Positions 1 to 7,220 of a stretch of DNA of 8,124 nucleotides are shown here, one piece after another. Source of the stretch: Syntrophomonas sp. UBA1376. Its GTDB lineage: Bacteria > Bacillota > Syntrophomonadia > Syntrophomonadales > Syntrophomonadaceae. A program made the translations under genes and the position numbers. The notes below the pieces were generated by a model. The model was not told where the DNA came from. It was given only the letters and a program-made list of their open reading frames with translations, and did no database searches. Within the stretch, counting starts at the first letter, position 1, and each line of letters begins with the position of its first letter. The stretch is taken from contig DBRE01000011.1 in NCBI GenBank assembly GCA_002305535.1, forward strand, positions 4,014 through 12,137, given 5' to 3'.

Positions 1-72
1 AATGGAGTTGCAGTTAGAATGGCATTATTGTATCTCATGATGGGAGGCACAAAAGATGAGATTGCTGGTTAA
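1..72 (+). CDS. pyrB: Aspartate carbamoyltransferase, C-terminal end only (partial)
   Basis: Frame 1 is open from the window edge to a TAA at 70-72 and gives the last 23 residues of a protein, beginning NGVAVRMALLYLMMGG. This matches the final helix of the catalytic subunit of aspartate carbamoyltransferase, where an NGV-x-VRMA-x-L pattern is typical. The enzyme condenses carbamoyl phosphate with aspartate to carbamoylaspartate in the cytoplasm. The identification rests on this short tail plus position: pyrB directly precedes pyrC in Bacillus-type pyr operons. Its last codons overlap the start of pyrC by 17 bases, and they contain the pyrC ribosome binding site, so the two genes are probably translationally coupled. 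The active-site residues are outside the window and cannot be checked. Confidence 0.88.
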   Translation, partial: NGVAVRMALLYLMMGGTKDEIAG

Positions 73-1336
73 GGGAGGCCGGGTTATCGATCCGAGCAGT
101 GGACTGGACAAGTTGACCGATATTTTGATAGAGGACGGTAAAATCATAAAGGTTGATGAAAACATCTCTGCGGAAGCTGAGGTTGTGGATGCTACCGGCA
201 AAATAGTATGTCCTGGTTTTATTGATGTGCATGTGCATCTGAGAGAGCCCGGTTTTGAATACAAAGAAGATATTGCTTCGGGCACCAGAGCTGCTGCTGC
301 CGGAGGCTTTACGACAGTCTGCTGTATGCCCAACACCAATCCTATTATTGATAATGTAGCTGTAGCCAGCTTTGTTCGGGAACGCGCTCTTAGATCGGGT
401 GTGGTTCATGTTCTTCCTATCGGGGCGGTCACCAAACAACAGGAAGGCCAGGAAATTTCGGAAATTGCCGATTTAGTAGCTGCCGGATGCGTAGCACTGT
501 CTGATGACGGGCGACCGGTTACCCGGGCTGACATTATGCGCAATGCCCTGGAATACTCCAAAATGTTTGATGTTCCGGTTATGTCACATTGTGAGGATCT
601 CGATTTGAGCAATGGTGGACAAATGCATGAAGGCTACTATTCTACAATTTATGGACTAAAAGGTATACCGGCGGAAGCTGAAGAAGTAATGGTCGGACGC
701 GATATTTCGCTGGCCAGGCTGACCGGAGCCCGATTGCATATATGTCATATCTCAACAGCCGGATCGGTTCAGTTGATTAGAAGGGCTAAGAGGGAAGGGA
801 TCAGAATAACCTGTGAGGTGACTCCTCATCATCTGACCTTAACTGACGAGCTAGTTGGATCTTACGATACCGATACGAAAGTAAATCCTCCTCTTCGTTC
901 CCAGGAGCATCTGGAAGCTTTATGGGCAGGACTCAAGGATGGCACCATTGATTGCATCGCTACAGATCATGCACCTCATCACCTGGAAAGCAAAGACTGT
1001 GAATATGAACTGGCTTCAACAGGAATATCTGGACTGGAGACGGCTATACCAGTAATTATGAGTCTGGTTGAGCGAGGTATACTGGATATGAATACCATGA
1101 TAGAAAAAATGACTGTGGGACCGGCCATGGTTTTGGGCATCGACCGCGGTCATCTGCAGGAAGGTGCCGTGGCGGACGTGACCATTATTGATCCCCAAGC
1201 AGTGCGCCGGGTAGATCCTGCCAGTTTCTATTCCAAAGGAAGAAACAATCCCTATAAAGAGCGAGAATATACGGGCTGGCCCTATGCCACCATAGTGGCC
1301 GGTAAGGTAGTAGCTCGGGAAGGTATTATTGTATAG
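56..1336 (+). CDS. pyrC: Dihydroorotase, class I (zinc amidohydrolase)
   Basis: This 426-residue protein cyclises N-carbamoyl-L-aspartate to dihydroorotate, the third step of UMP synthesis. It is a full-length class I dihydroorotase of the amidohydrolase TIM-barrel superfamily. The metal ligands are all visible: the HVHLREPG motif with H59 and H61, D151 in the LSDDGRPV segment, H178 in SHCED, H231 in CHIST and D304 in ATDHAPH. These positions coincide with the numbering I recall for the Bacillus anthracis enzyme, which has a two-zinc centre. The substrate-binding MPNTNP (residues 91-96) is also present. The ATG at 56 is preceded by GGGAGG at 42-47 with 8-base spacing, and the N-terminus (LLVKGGRVIDP) is what the family shows. 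It overlaps pyrB by 17 bases. Nothing looks truncated or degenerate. Confidence 0.97.
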   Translation: MRLLVKGGRVIDPSSGLDKLTDILIEDGKIIKVDENISAEAEVVDATGKIVCPGFIDVHVHLREPGFEYKEDIASGTRAAAAGGFTTVCCMPNTNPIIDNVAVASFVRERALRSGVVHVLPIGAVTKQQEGQEISEIADLVAAGCVALSDDGRPVTRADIMRNALEYSKMFDVPVMSHCEDLDLSNGGQMHEGYYSTIYGLKGIPAEAEEVMVGRDISLARLTGARLHICHISTAGSVQLIRRAKREGIRITCEVTPHHLTLTDELVGSYDTDTKVNPPLRSQEHLEALWAGLKDGTIDCIATDHAPHHLESKDCEYELASTGISGLETAIPVIMSLVERGILDMNTMIEKMTVGPAMVLGIDRGHLQEGAVADVTIIDPQAVRRVDPASFYSKGRNNPYKEREYTGWPYATIVAGKVVAREGIIV

Positions 1337-1395
1337 GATCTTACTACGATCAATTTATTGAGCAGCTCAAGGCATCGCCTGAAGGAGGAATCATA
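1337..1395 (+). other. pyrC-carB junction, the usual site of carA, which is absent
   Basis: These 59 bases separate pyrC from carB. In Bacillus-type pyr operons this position holds carA (pyrAA, about 360 codons), and there is no room for it here. Reading frame 1 is open from 1306 into carB without a stop, and at 1336-1389 it reads GSYYDQFIEQLKASPEGG. That weakly resembles the extreme C-terminus of CarA proteins, where a Y-x-FDxF-x-x-M tail is common, so this may be the residue of a deleted carA. The resemblance is short and judged from memory, and chance is quite possible. The stretch also carries a weak 4-bp hairpin (AGGC-atc-GCCT, 1370-1380) but no T-run, so it is not a convincing terminator. 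Confidence 0.35.
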
Positions 1396-1398
1396 TTG
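1384..1398 (+). promoter_or_regulatory. Ribosome binding site and TTG start codon of carB
   Basis: GGAGG at 1384-1388 lies 7 bases before TTG at 1396, which is ideal spacing. No ATG, GTG or TTG occurs earlier in this frame after the stop at 1303-1305. The next in-frame candidates fall inside the conserved KVLVIGSGP strand and would damage the domain. The TTG start is therefore well supported. TTG is usually a weaker initiator than ATG, although the strong Shine-Dalgarno may compensate. Confidence 0.85.
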
Positions 1399-4300
1399 CC
1401 GCTTAAATCCGGCCTAAAAAAAGTGTTGGTCATTGGTTCAGGGCCCATCATCATAGGTCAGGCTGCCGAATTCGATTATGCAGGGACTCAAGCCTGCCAG
1501 GCCTTACGAGAAGAGGGCATTGAAGTTGTTCTGTTGAACACCAATCCCGCCACTATAATGACCGATGTAGATATAGCTGATCAAGTCTATTTTGAGCCCA
1601 TTACAGTAGGCGTTATTGCTAAGATTTTAGCCAAAGAAAAACCTGACGGGATCATTGCCAATCTGGGCGGACAAGTGGGGCTAAACATGGCTTTGGCTCT
1701 TGAGCGAGAGGGGATTCTGGATAAAACCGATGTACCCATTCTGGGTATGCCCTTAGAAGCCATAGCTCGGGCAGAGGATCGAGAGCTATTTAAGCAGACT
1801 ATGGAGCAAATAGGAGAGCCTATACCGGAGAGCGCTATTGTTTACAGCGTTGAAGAAGCTCTGGAATTCGCGGAAGGCATTGGCTATCCAGTTATTGTAA
1901 GACCAGCCTACACACTGGGAGGAACCGGTGGTGGAAACTGTCAGAATGACCATGAACTGCGCCGCATTGTTACTAAGGGATTGAAGAATAGCCCAATCAA
2001 GCAGGTTTTGATCGAACGTAGCGTGGCTGGTTATAAAGAAATTGAATTTGAAGTGATGAGAGATAGTAATGATAATTGCATCACTATCTGCAGTATGGAA
2101 AACATCGACCCTGTAGGGATACACACCGGAGACAGTATTGTGGTCGCTCCAGCCCAAACCCTAACTGATGAAGAATATCAAATGCTACGTTCCGCTTCAC
2201 TAAAAATTATTCGTTACCTGAAAATCGCGGGAGGATGCAATGTTCAGTTTGCCCTGGATCCCTTTAGCAAAAAATATTATGTAATTGAAGTAAACCCGCG
2301 GGTGAGCCGCTCCTCAGCCTTGGCTTCCAAAGCCACCGGCTACCCCATAGCAAAGGTAACCACCAAGATTGCCATAGGGTATACTCTAGATGAGATTCCT
2401 AATGCTATCACTGGCAAGACCACGGCTTGTTTTGAACCAACCGTTGACTATGTAGTGTTGAAAGTTCCCCGCTGGCCTTTCGACAAGTTTGTATTTGGTG
2501 ACCGCCGTTTGGGTACCCAGATGAAAGCTACCGGGGAAGTTATGGCTATTGACCGCAGCTTTGAAGCTGCCTTTCTAAAATCCATACGATCTCTGGAAAT
2601 TGGAATAACTGGTCTGCGTCTACCCGAACTGCAGAATATTGATGATGAGAAGCTCAAACAGCGTCTCAAAGAAGCCGATGATGAAAGGATTTTTATTATT
2701 GCAGAGGCTTTGGCGCGCCAATTCACTATTGATGAAATCTGGGAAATTACTAAAATCGATAAGTTTTTCTTGAAAAAAATGAAAAACATCATCGATTTTG
2801 TTTTGAATCTGCCTGCTAAGCCATGTACAGCTCAGAACATGTATGAAGCCAAGCAATTGGGTTTATCCGATCTGGAAATTGCTAATATCCTAGGTAAATC
2901 AGAAACCGAAGTACGCCAGCTTCGTCATGAACTTGGAATAAGGCCGACTTACAAGCAGGTTGATACCTGTGCAGCAGAATTTGATGCGGAAACTCCTTAC
3001 TTTTATTCATGTTATGAAAAAGAAAATGAAGCTTCACATGATCCCCAGGCGCGCAAGGTGCTGGTCATAGGATCTGGGCCTATACGAATCGGACAGGGGG
3101 TTGAATTTGACTATTGTTCAGTGCACTGTGTACGGGCTCTGCGAGAAGCCGGCATAAAAGCCATAATCGTCAACAATAACCCGGAAACGGTCAGTACTGA
3201 CTTTGATATCTCGGATCGTCTCTATTTTGAACCATTGATATTTGAAGATGTAATGAACATCATAGAACAGGAACAACCTGAGGGAGTCATTGTACAGTTT
3301 GGCGGGCAAACTGCAATAAACCTGGCACAACCATTAAGTAATGCCGGGGTGAAAATCATGGGCACCTCGAACGATAGTATCGATAGAGCCGAAGATCGTG
3401 ACCGCTTTGACAATCTGGTTGAAAAGCTTGGCATTCCCCGCCCGCCTGGAAAGAGCGTTTATTCAGTAGAGGAAGCACAAAAAGCTGCCCAGTACATAGG
3501 TTATCCCGTTTTGGTGCGCCCTTCTTATGTGCTGGGAGGAAGAGCTATGGAAATAGTTAACAATCCCGAAGAAATGGCGAAATATATGGAGACCGCAGTT
3601 AAGGTAAACCGGGAACACCCGGTATTGGTGGACAAATACTTGCTGGGTAAAGAAATGGAAGTTGATGCGGTAAGTGACGGGGAAACGGTAGTCATTCCCG
3701 GCATCATGCAGCATATTGAAAGAGCGGGAATACACTCTGGAGACAGTATGGCCGTTTTTCCCTCTTTTGACATCAGCGATAAATTTAGCAATAAAATAAT
3801 AGACTATACGATTAAACTGGCCCAAGAATTGAAAGTAAAGGGCTTGATCAATATCCAGTTTGTTAAATTTCAAAATGAGTTATATGTATTGGAAGTCAAC
3901 CCGCGCTCCAGCCGAACGGTTCCTTTTATCAGCAAAATCACCGGTGTTCCATTGGTCAAACTCGCTACGCAAGTTATGCTGGGGAAAAGCTTAGCAGAAA
4001 TGGGCTATCAGAGCGGACTACTACCTGCGCCGGATTTTTATGCGGTCAAGGTACCGGTGTTTTCATTTGGTAAGCTAGAACAAGTAGATATTATCCTGGG
4101 ACCGGAAATGAAATCGACTGGGGAGGTCATGGGAATTGACCACTCGCTTAAAATGGCCATTTATAAGGGCTTGATGGCGGCTGGCATAGAGATTCCCAAG
4201 CATGGTAACATTGTAGCAACCATTGCGGATCGTGACAAATCAGAAGCTATACCTATTCTGAAAGAGTTTTACCACATGGGATATAAGTTGATTTGCACAG

Positions 4301-4602
4301 AAGGTACAGCTCAAGCTCTGGCCAGTGAAGGACTAGAGGTTGAGCGGGTCAAGAAAATAGCCGAAGGTTCTCCTAACATAGTGGATTTGATCCGGGATGG
4401 TAAAGTTGACTTCTGTATCAATACCTGGAACTATGGAGGCGGTACCTTTTCAGATGGATTCAAAATCCGTCGTGCGGCAGTGGAGTTGAACATTCCCTGC
4501 TTAACTTCCCTGGACACAGTGAAAATCATACAACAAGTCAGTCAAGAAAGGGAGCGTTGGAATGATACTCAGATAAAGTCCCTGCAAGAATATGTCAGAT
4601 GA
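1396..4602 (+). CDS. carB: Carbamoyl phosphate synthase, large (synthetase) subunit
   Basis: This 1068-residue protein, the usual length for CarB, makes carbamoyl phosphate from bicarbonate, ammonia and two ATP. It has the classic duplicated layout. The first half (about 1-400) opens with VLVIGSGPIIIGQAAEFDY and has an ATP-grasp fold with R129, R169, E215 and an E298/N300 metal-binding pair (EVNPR). A linker and oligomerisation region follows (about 400-550). The second half restarts at about 554 with KVLVIGSGPIRIGQG, then R668, R708 and E833/N835. A C-terminal MGS-like allosteric domain runs from about 935. Ammonia normally comes from glutamine through CarA and an internal tunnel, but no carA lies in the window. 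T942, K948, T968, T971, K987 and N1009 align at a constant offset of 6 with E. coli allosteric-ligand residues. The loop after N1009-T1010 is unusual. pyrK follows after 21 bases. The gene could serve both pyrimidine and arginine synthesis. Confidence 0.97.
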   Translation: MPLKSGLKKVLVIGSGPIIIGQAAEFDYAGTQACQALREEGIEVVLLNTNPATIMTDVDIADQVYFEPITVGVIAKILAKEKPDGIIANLGGQVGLNMALALEREGILDKTDVPILGMPLEAIARAEDRELFKQTMEQIGEPIPESAIVYSVEEALEFAEGIGYPVIVRPAYTLGGTGGGNCQNDHELRRIVTKGLKNSPIKQVLIERSVAGYKEIEFEVMRDSNDNCITICSMENIDPVGIHTGDSIVVAPAQTLTDEEYQMLRSASLKIIRYLKIAGGCNVQFALDPFSKKYYVIEVNPRVSRSSALASKATGYPIAKVTTKIAIGYTLDEIPNAITGKTTACFEPTVDYVVLKVPRWPFDKFVFGDRRLGTQMKATGEVMAIDRSFEAAFLKSIRSLEIGITGLRLPELQNIDDEKLKQRLKEADDERIFIIAEALARQFTIDEIWEITKIDKFFLKKMKNIIDFVLNLPAKPCTAQNMYEAKQLGLSDLEIANILGKSETEVRQLRHELGIRPTYKQVDTCAAEFDAETPYFYSCYEKENEASHDPQARKVLVIGSGPIRIGQGVEFDYCSVHCVRALREAGIKAIIVNNNPETVSTDFDISDRLYFEPLIFEDVMNIIEQEQPEGVIVQFGGQTAINLAQPLSNAGVKIMGTSNDSIDRAEDRDRFDNLVEKLGIPRPPGKSVYSVEEAQKAAQYIGYPVLVRPSYVLGGRAMEIVNNPEEMAKYMETAVKVNREHPVLVDKYLLGKEMEVDAVSDGETVVIPGIMQHIERAGIHSGDSMAVFPSFDISDKFSNKIIDYTIKLAQELKVKGLINIQFVKFQNELYVLEVNPRSSRTVPFISKITGVPLVKLATQVMLGKSLAEMGYQSGLLPAPDFYAVKVPVFSFGKLEQVDIILGPEMKSTGEVMGIDHSLKMAIYKGLMAAGIEIPKHGNIVATIADRDKSEAIPILKEFYHMGYKLICTEGTAQALASEGLEVERVKKIAEGSPNIVDLIRDGKVDFCINTWNYGGGTFSDGFKIRRAAVELNIPCLTSLDTVKIIQQVSQERERWNDTQIKSLQEYVR

Positions 4603-4623
4603 GAATAACCGGAGGTGAGATAA

Positions 4624-5421
4624 ATGCCAACTTTGGAATCAGCCCTGGTTATCAGTAATAATCAGGTCAGCTCCCATATGTTTGAGATGGAATTAGCGGC
4701 GCCTCAAATCGTGCCATTTTGTGAACCAGGACAATTCGTCCATCTACGCGTAAACAGTCTGAATGATCCTTTATTGAGGCGGCCTCTTAGCTTGTATGAT
4801 GTTGACAAAAAACGAGGTACTATCACCCTGCTGTATAAAGTAGTGGGAAAAGGTACCACCTCTCTAGCTCAGTTACATGCCGATGAATATGTAGATGTTA
4901 TGGGGCCGCTAGGAAGGCCTTTCAGCTATCCTCCAGCGGGACAATGGGCCATTTTGGTTGGAGGTGGGGTAGGAATCGCTCCTCTCCTGTATTTAGCTAG
5001 AAGGTTAAAAGAGAAAAACTATCCTGTAAGGGTTCTCTACGGGACTCAAAGCAGTAGTGAATTAGTGGCCTTGGATAGGTTTCGACAACTGGGAGTTCAG
5101 ACCGTAGCGGCAACCATGGATGGAGAGGCCGATTATCAAGGACTGGTCACCGATCTTTTGTATCAACAGCTGTCCGGGCAGGAGGTCGAATATCTATACA
5201 CCTGTGGACCAGAACCTATGATGGCCGAAGTAGCTGAATATGCCCGCCAATATGGTCTTAACGGAGAAGTATCCCTGGAGGAACACATGGCCTGTGGAGT
5301 AGGAGCCTGTTTGGGTTGTGCTCGTAAACTGAAAGACAGTGATGAAGGCTATGTCAAGGTGTGTAAAGATGGGCCGGTTTTCGGCTTATATGAAGTGGAA
5401 CTGGACTTGGCTCCACGGTAA
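4624..5421 (+). CDS. pyrK: Dihydroorotate dehydrogenase B, electron-transfer subunit (FAD, 2Fe-2S)
   Basis: This 265-residue protein carries electrons from the FMN of PyrD to NAD+ in the class 1B dihydroorotate dehydrogenase complex, a cytoplasmic PyrD2-PyrK2 heterotetramer. It belongs to the ferredoxin-NADP+ reductase superfamily. The FAD-binding motif RRPLS is at 52-56, the nucleotide-binding glycine stretch GGGVGIAPL at 113-121 and CGPEPMM at 194-200. A C-terminal [2Fe-2S] site is formed by C224, C229, C232 and C247, in the CxxxxCxxC...C pattern typical of PyrK. All four cysteines are intact. The ATG start has a very strong GGAGGTGA at 4611-4618. The next gene is its catalytic partner, which confirms the assignment. 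Sulfide dehydrogenase subunits and other flavin oxidoreductases look similar, but the context excludes them here. Confidence 0.96.
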   Translation: MPTLESALVISNNQVSSHMFEMELAAPQIVPFCEPGQFVHLRVNSLNDPLLRRPLSLYDVDKKRGTITLLYKVVGKGTTSLAQLHADEYVDVMGPLGRPFSYPPAGQWAILVGGGVGIAPLLYLARRLKEKNYPVRVLYGTQSSSELVALDRFRQLGVQTVAATMDGEADYQGLVTDLLYQQLSGQEVEYLYTCGPEPMMAEVAEYARQYGLNGEVSLEEHMACGVGACLGCARKLKDSDEGYVKVCKDGPVFGLYEVELDLAPR

Positions 5422-5486
5422 TGGTTTTGGTTTGTGATGAAACACCTGTCAGTAAGATAACGAAAGGTGAGGTAGTTCATGCCTAA
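5421..5486 (+). other. Possible 21-codon mini-ORF bridging pyrK and pyrD
   Basis: The pyrK stop codon TAA (5419-5421) shares a base with an ATG (TAATG, 5419-5423). That ATG opens a 21-codon frame across the whole intergenic gap. It ends at TAA 5484-5486, just past the pyrD start codon at 5479. The peptide would begin MVLVCDETPV. No good Shine-Dalgarno precedes the ATG, so translation would depend on re-initiation by ribosomes finishing pyrK. The geometry would carry ribosomes to the pyrD start, but such a short frame can arise by chance. The peptide itself resembles nothing I know. Confidence 0.2.
5443..5469 (+). promoter_or_regulatory. Weak inverted repeat that could mask the pyrD ribosome binding site
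   Basis: CACCT at 5443-5447 is complementary to AGGTG at 5465-5469, the core of the pyrD Shine-Dalgarno (AAAGGTGAGG). Pairing would give a 5-bp stem with a 17-base loop. A stem this short is marginal and may not form. Any Shine-Dalgarno has a fair chance of a complementary pentamer nearby. Confidence 0.15.
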
Positions 5487-6420
5487 TCAACCCCTCAAGC
5501 CAGATAAGGTTGATATGTCCGTAAATCTGGGCGGACTGCAAATGAAAAATCCGGTTTGTACCGCTTCCGGTACCTTCGGATACGGTAGCGAGTACATAGA
5601 CTACTTTGATCCTGCTCTACTGGGAGCAGTAATTGTAAAAGGGACTACTATGGAGCCACGCGCGGGTAACCCGCCTCCCCGCATAGTCGAAACACCCGCC
5701 GGGATGCTTAATGCCATAGGTTTAGAGAACCCAGGCGTAGAGGCCTTTATTAGTCAGTACATGCCTGAATTGCGGGCGCAGGGTGTAACAGTAGTGGCTA
5801 ATATTGCCGGTAATACTCTGGAAGAATATGGCCAGTTGGCCCAACGCCTGGATCACGTGGAGGGGATTGCTGCGCTGGAGTTGAACATCTCCTGCCCCAA
5901 TGTGAAGCAGGGAGGATTACAATTTGGTACCGATCCAGATATGGTATACCAGGTAGTTAATATGGTGAAAAGCAACACCCAACTGCCGGTGATCCCTAAA
6001 CTCAGTCCCAATGTTACCGATATTGTAGCTATTGCTTCAGCCGCCCAGGAGGGTGGTGCTGACGCCCTTGCCATGATCAACACACTGATGGGGATGGCAG
6101 TAGACATAGACCGATGTCGACCCACCCTGGCCAATATTTTTGGTGGTTTGTCGGGGCCGGCTATTAAACCTGTGGCTCTGCGCATGATTTACCAGGTTTA
6201 TCAGCAAGTCAAGCTGCCTATCTTGGGCGGGGGAGGGATCGTTTCTGTTCGTGATGCCTTGGAATTCATGATGGTTGGTGCCTCTGCGGTATCTATAGGA
6301 ACCGGGATCTTTGTTGATCCCTATTTGCCTTGCCAGGTCATAGATGGATTACAAGAGTATGCTGCACAGCACGGTTTAGCTAGTATCAAGGAGCTAGTGG
6401 GAGCAGCTCATCAGGAATGA
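5479..6420 (+). CDS. pyrD: Dihydroorotate dehydrogenase B, catalytic subunit (FMN, class 1B)
   Basis: This 313-residue TIM-barrel flavoprotein oxidises dihydroorotate to orotate. The catalytic base is cysteine, as in class 1 enzymes: C139 within NISCPNVKQGG (136-146). Class 2 membrane enzymes use serine instead. Other family marks are K54 in VKGTT, the substrate loop LNAIGLENPG (77-86), K174 in PKLSPN and the FMN-phosphate glycines GGGGI (250-254). There is no N-terminal membrane segment, so it is cytoplasmic. Adjacent pyrK makes it class 1B and NAD+-linked. The ATG at 5479 follows AAAGGTGAGG with suitable spacing. It adds about a dozen residues before the conserved start of the domain; an internal ATG at codon 13 is possible but lacks a comparable ribosome site. 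The gap to pyrF is 77 bases and holds no clear element beyond the pyrF ribosome site. Confidence 0.96.
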   Translation: MPNQPLKPDKVDMSVNLGGLQMKNPVCTASGTFGYGSEYIDYFDPALLGAVIVKGTTMEPRAGNPPPRIVETPAGMLNAIGLENPGVEAFISQYMPELRAQGVTVVANIAGNTLEEYGQLAQRLDHVEGIAALELNISCPNVKQGGLQFGTDPDMVYQVVNMVKSNTQLPVIPKLSPNVTDIVAIASAAQEGGADALAMINTLMGMAVDIDRCRPTLANIFGGLSGPAIKPVALRMIYQVYQQVKLPILGGGGIVSVRDALEFMMVGASAVSIGTGIFVDPYLPCQVIDGLQEYAAQHGLASIKELVGAAHQE

Positions 6421-6482
6421 TGGGCAAACCGTTATGAAGAGTATTTACAGGTAACCCCTGATCCGATCTTCAGATGATTTGT

Positions 6483-6500
6483 AAAGGAGGTTCATTAATG
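6483..6500 (+). promoter_or_regulatory. Ribosome binding site deciding the pyrF start
   Basis: AAAGGAGG at 6483-6490, a near-perfect Shine-Dalgarno, lies 7 bases before ATG 6498. An in-frame ATG at 6474 would place this site inside the coding sequence and add the eight residues MICKGGSL, which are only the translated ribosome site. The start at 6498 is clearly preferred. Confidence 0.88.
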
Positions 6501-7220
6501 GACGCAAGGGAACGCATTATTTTAGCCCTGGATGTTGATGCCGAGAACAAGGCTTTAGGCTTGGTGGAGAAGCTGATAGGATCGGTGGGGGCTTTTAAGG
6601 TGGGTATGCAGCTCTATAATATATGCGGCCCACTTATTGTCCACCGTATTCAGGAACTGGGGGGACGGGTATTTGTTGACTTAAAGTTTCATGATATTCC
6701 TAATACGGTAGCAGCAGCCGCTCGAGTAATGACAGCCCTAAACTGCTTTATGTTCAATGTACATGCTGCGGGCGGAAGAGAAATGATGACTGCTGCCGTT
6801 CAATCAGTTCAAGAGGAAGCTAGTCGGTTAAACTGCAGCGCGCCATTGGCTTTAGCTGTGACCGTGCTGACCAGCATCTCACCACAGCAGTTACACGATG
6901 ATATGTTTATTACCAACCGTAGTGTGGAACAAACGGTGGTCGACTGGGCTTTAATGGCTCAGGAATGTGGTATGAGCGGGGTTGTCTGTTCCCCCCAAGA
7001 GATTGCTCCGATACGCCAGGCTTGTGGATCAGGTTTTGTAATTGTTACACCGGGTATTCGCCCTCTCTGGTCAGCCAAGAATGACCAAAAACGAATTACC
7101 ACACCGCGGGATGCGCTCAAGCTTGGGGCTGATTATATAGTAATAGGAAGGCCCATAACAGCGGCACAAGATCCCCGTGAGGCCGCTCAGAAAATAATAG
7201 ATGAATTGGAGGATCTGTAA
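6498..7220 (+). CDS. pyrF: Orotidine 5'-phosphate decarboxylase
   Basis: From the preferred start this is a 240-residue protein, normal for the short bacterial form. It decarboxylates OMP to UMP, the last step of the pathway. It is a TIM barrel with the catalytic charge network intact: D12 in LALDVD, K34 in FKVGMQLY, then D61, K63 and D66 in DLKFHDIPNTV. The phosphate-binding segments VTPGIRP (183-189) and IGRPIT (216-221) are also present. A small difference from the usual sequence is tryptophan at 191 in GIRPLWSAKNDQKR, where many relatives have small residues before the conserved DDQKR-like stretch. The TAA stop is followed at once by the ATG of pyrE, so the two are probably translationally coupled. 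Confidence 0.96.
   Translation: MDARERIILALDVDAENKALGLVEKLIGSVGAFKVGMQLYNICGPLIVHRIQELGGRVFVDLKFHDIPNTVAAAARVMTALNCFMFNVHAAGGREMMTAAVQSVQEEASRLNCSAPLALAVTVLTSISPQQLHDDMFITNRSVEQTVVDWALMAQECGMSGVVCSPQEIAPIRQACGSGFVIVTPGIRPLWSAKNDQKRITTPRDALKLGADYIVIGRPITAAQDPREAAQKIIDELEDL

Noticed and set aside
1337..1395. Intrinsic terminator or PyrR attenuator between pyrC and carB
   Set aside because: The best hairpin has 4 base pairs and no U-tract. The pyr attenuators I know of lie in the leader and near the operon's first genes, upstream of this window.
6474..6497. Upstream in-frame ATG giving a longer PyrF
   Set aside because: The extension would translate the Shine-Dalgarno itself (MICKGGSL) and is not part of the conserved protein. 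ATG 6498 has ideal spacing.
6421..6497. Possible regulatory element in the 77-base pyrD-pyrF gap
   Set aside because: Only tiny repeats (such as ATCT-tc-AGAT) and chance frames of about six codons are visible. There is no T-run or stable stem, only the pyrF ribosome site.
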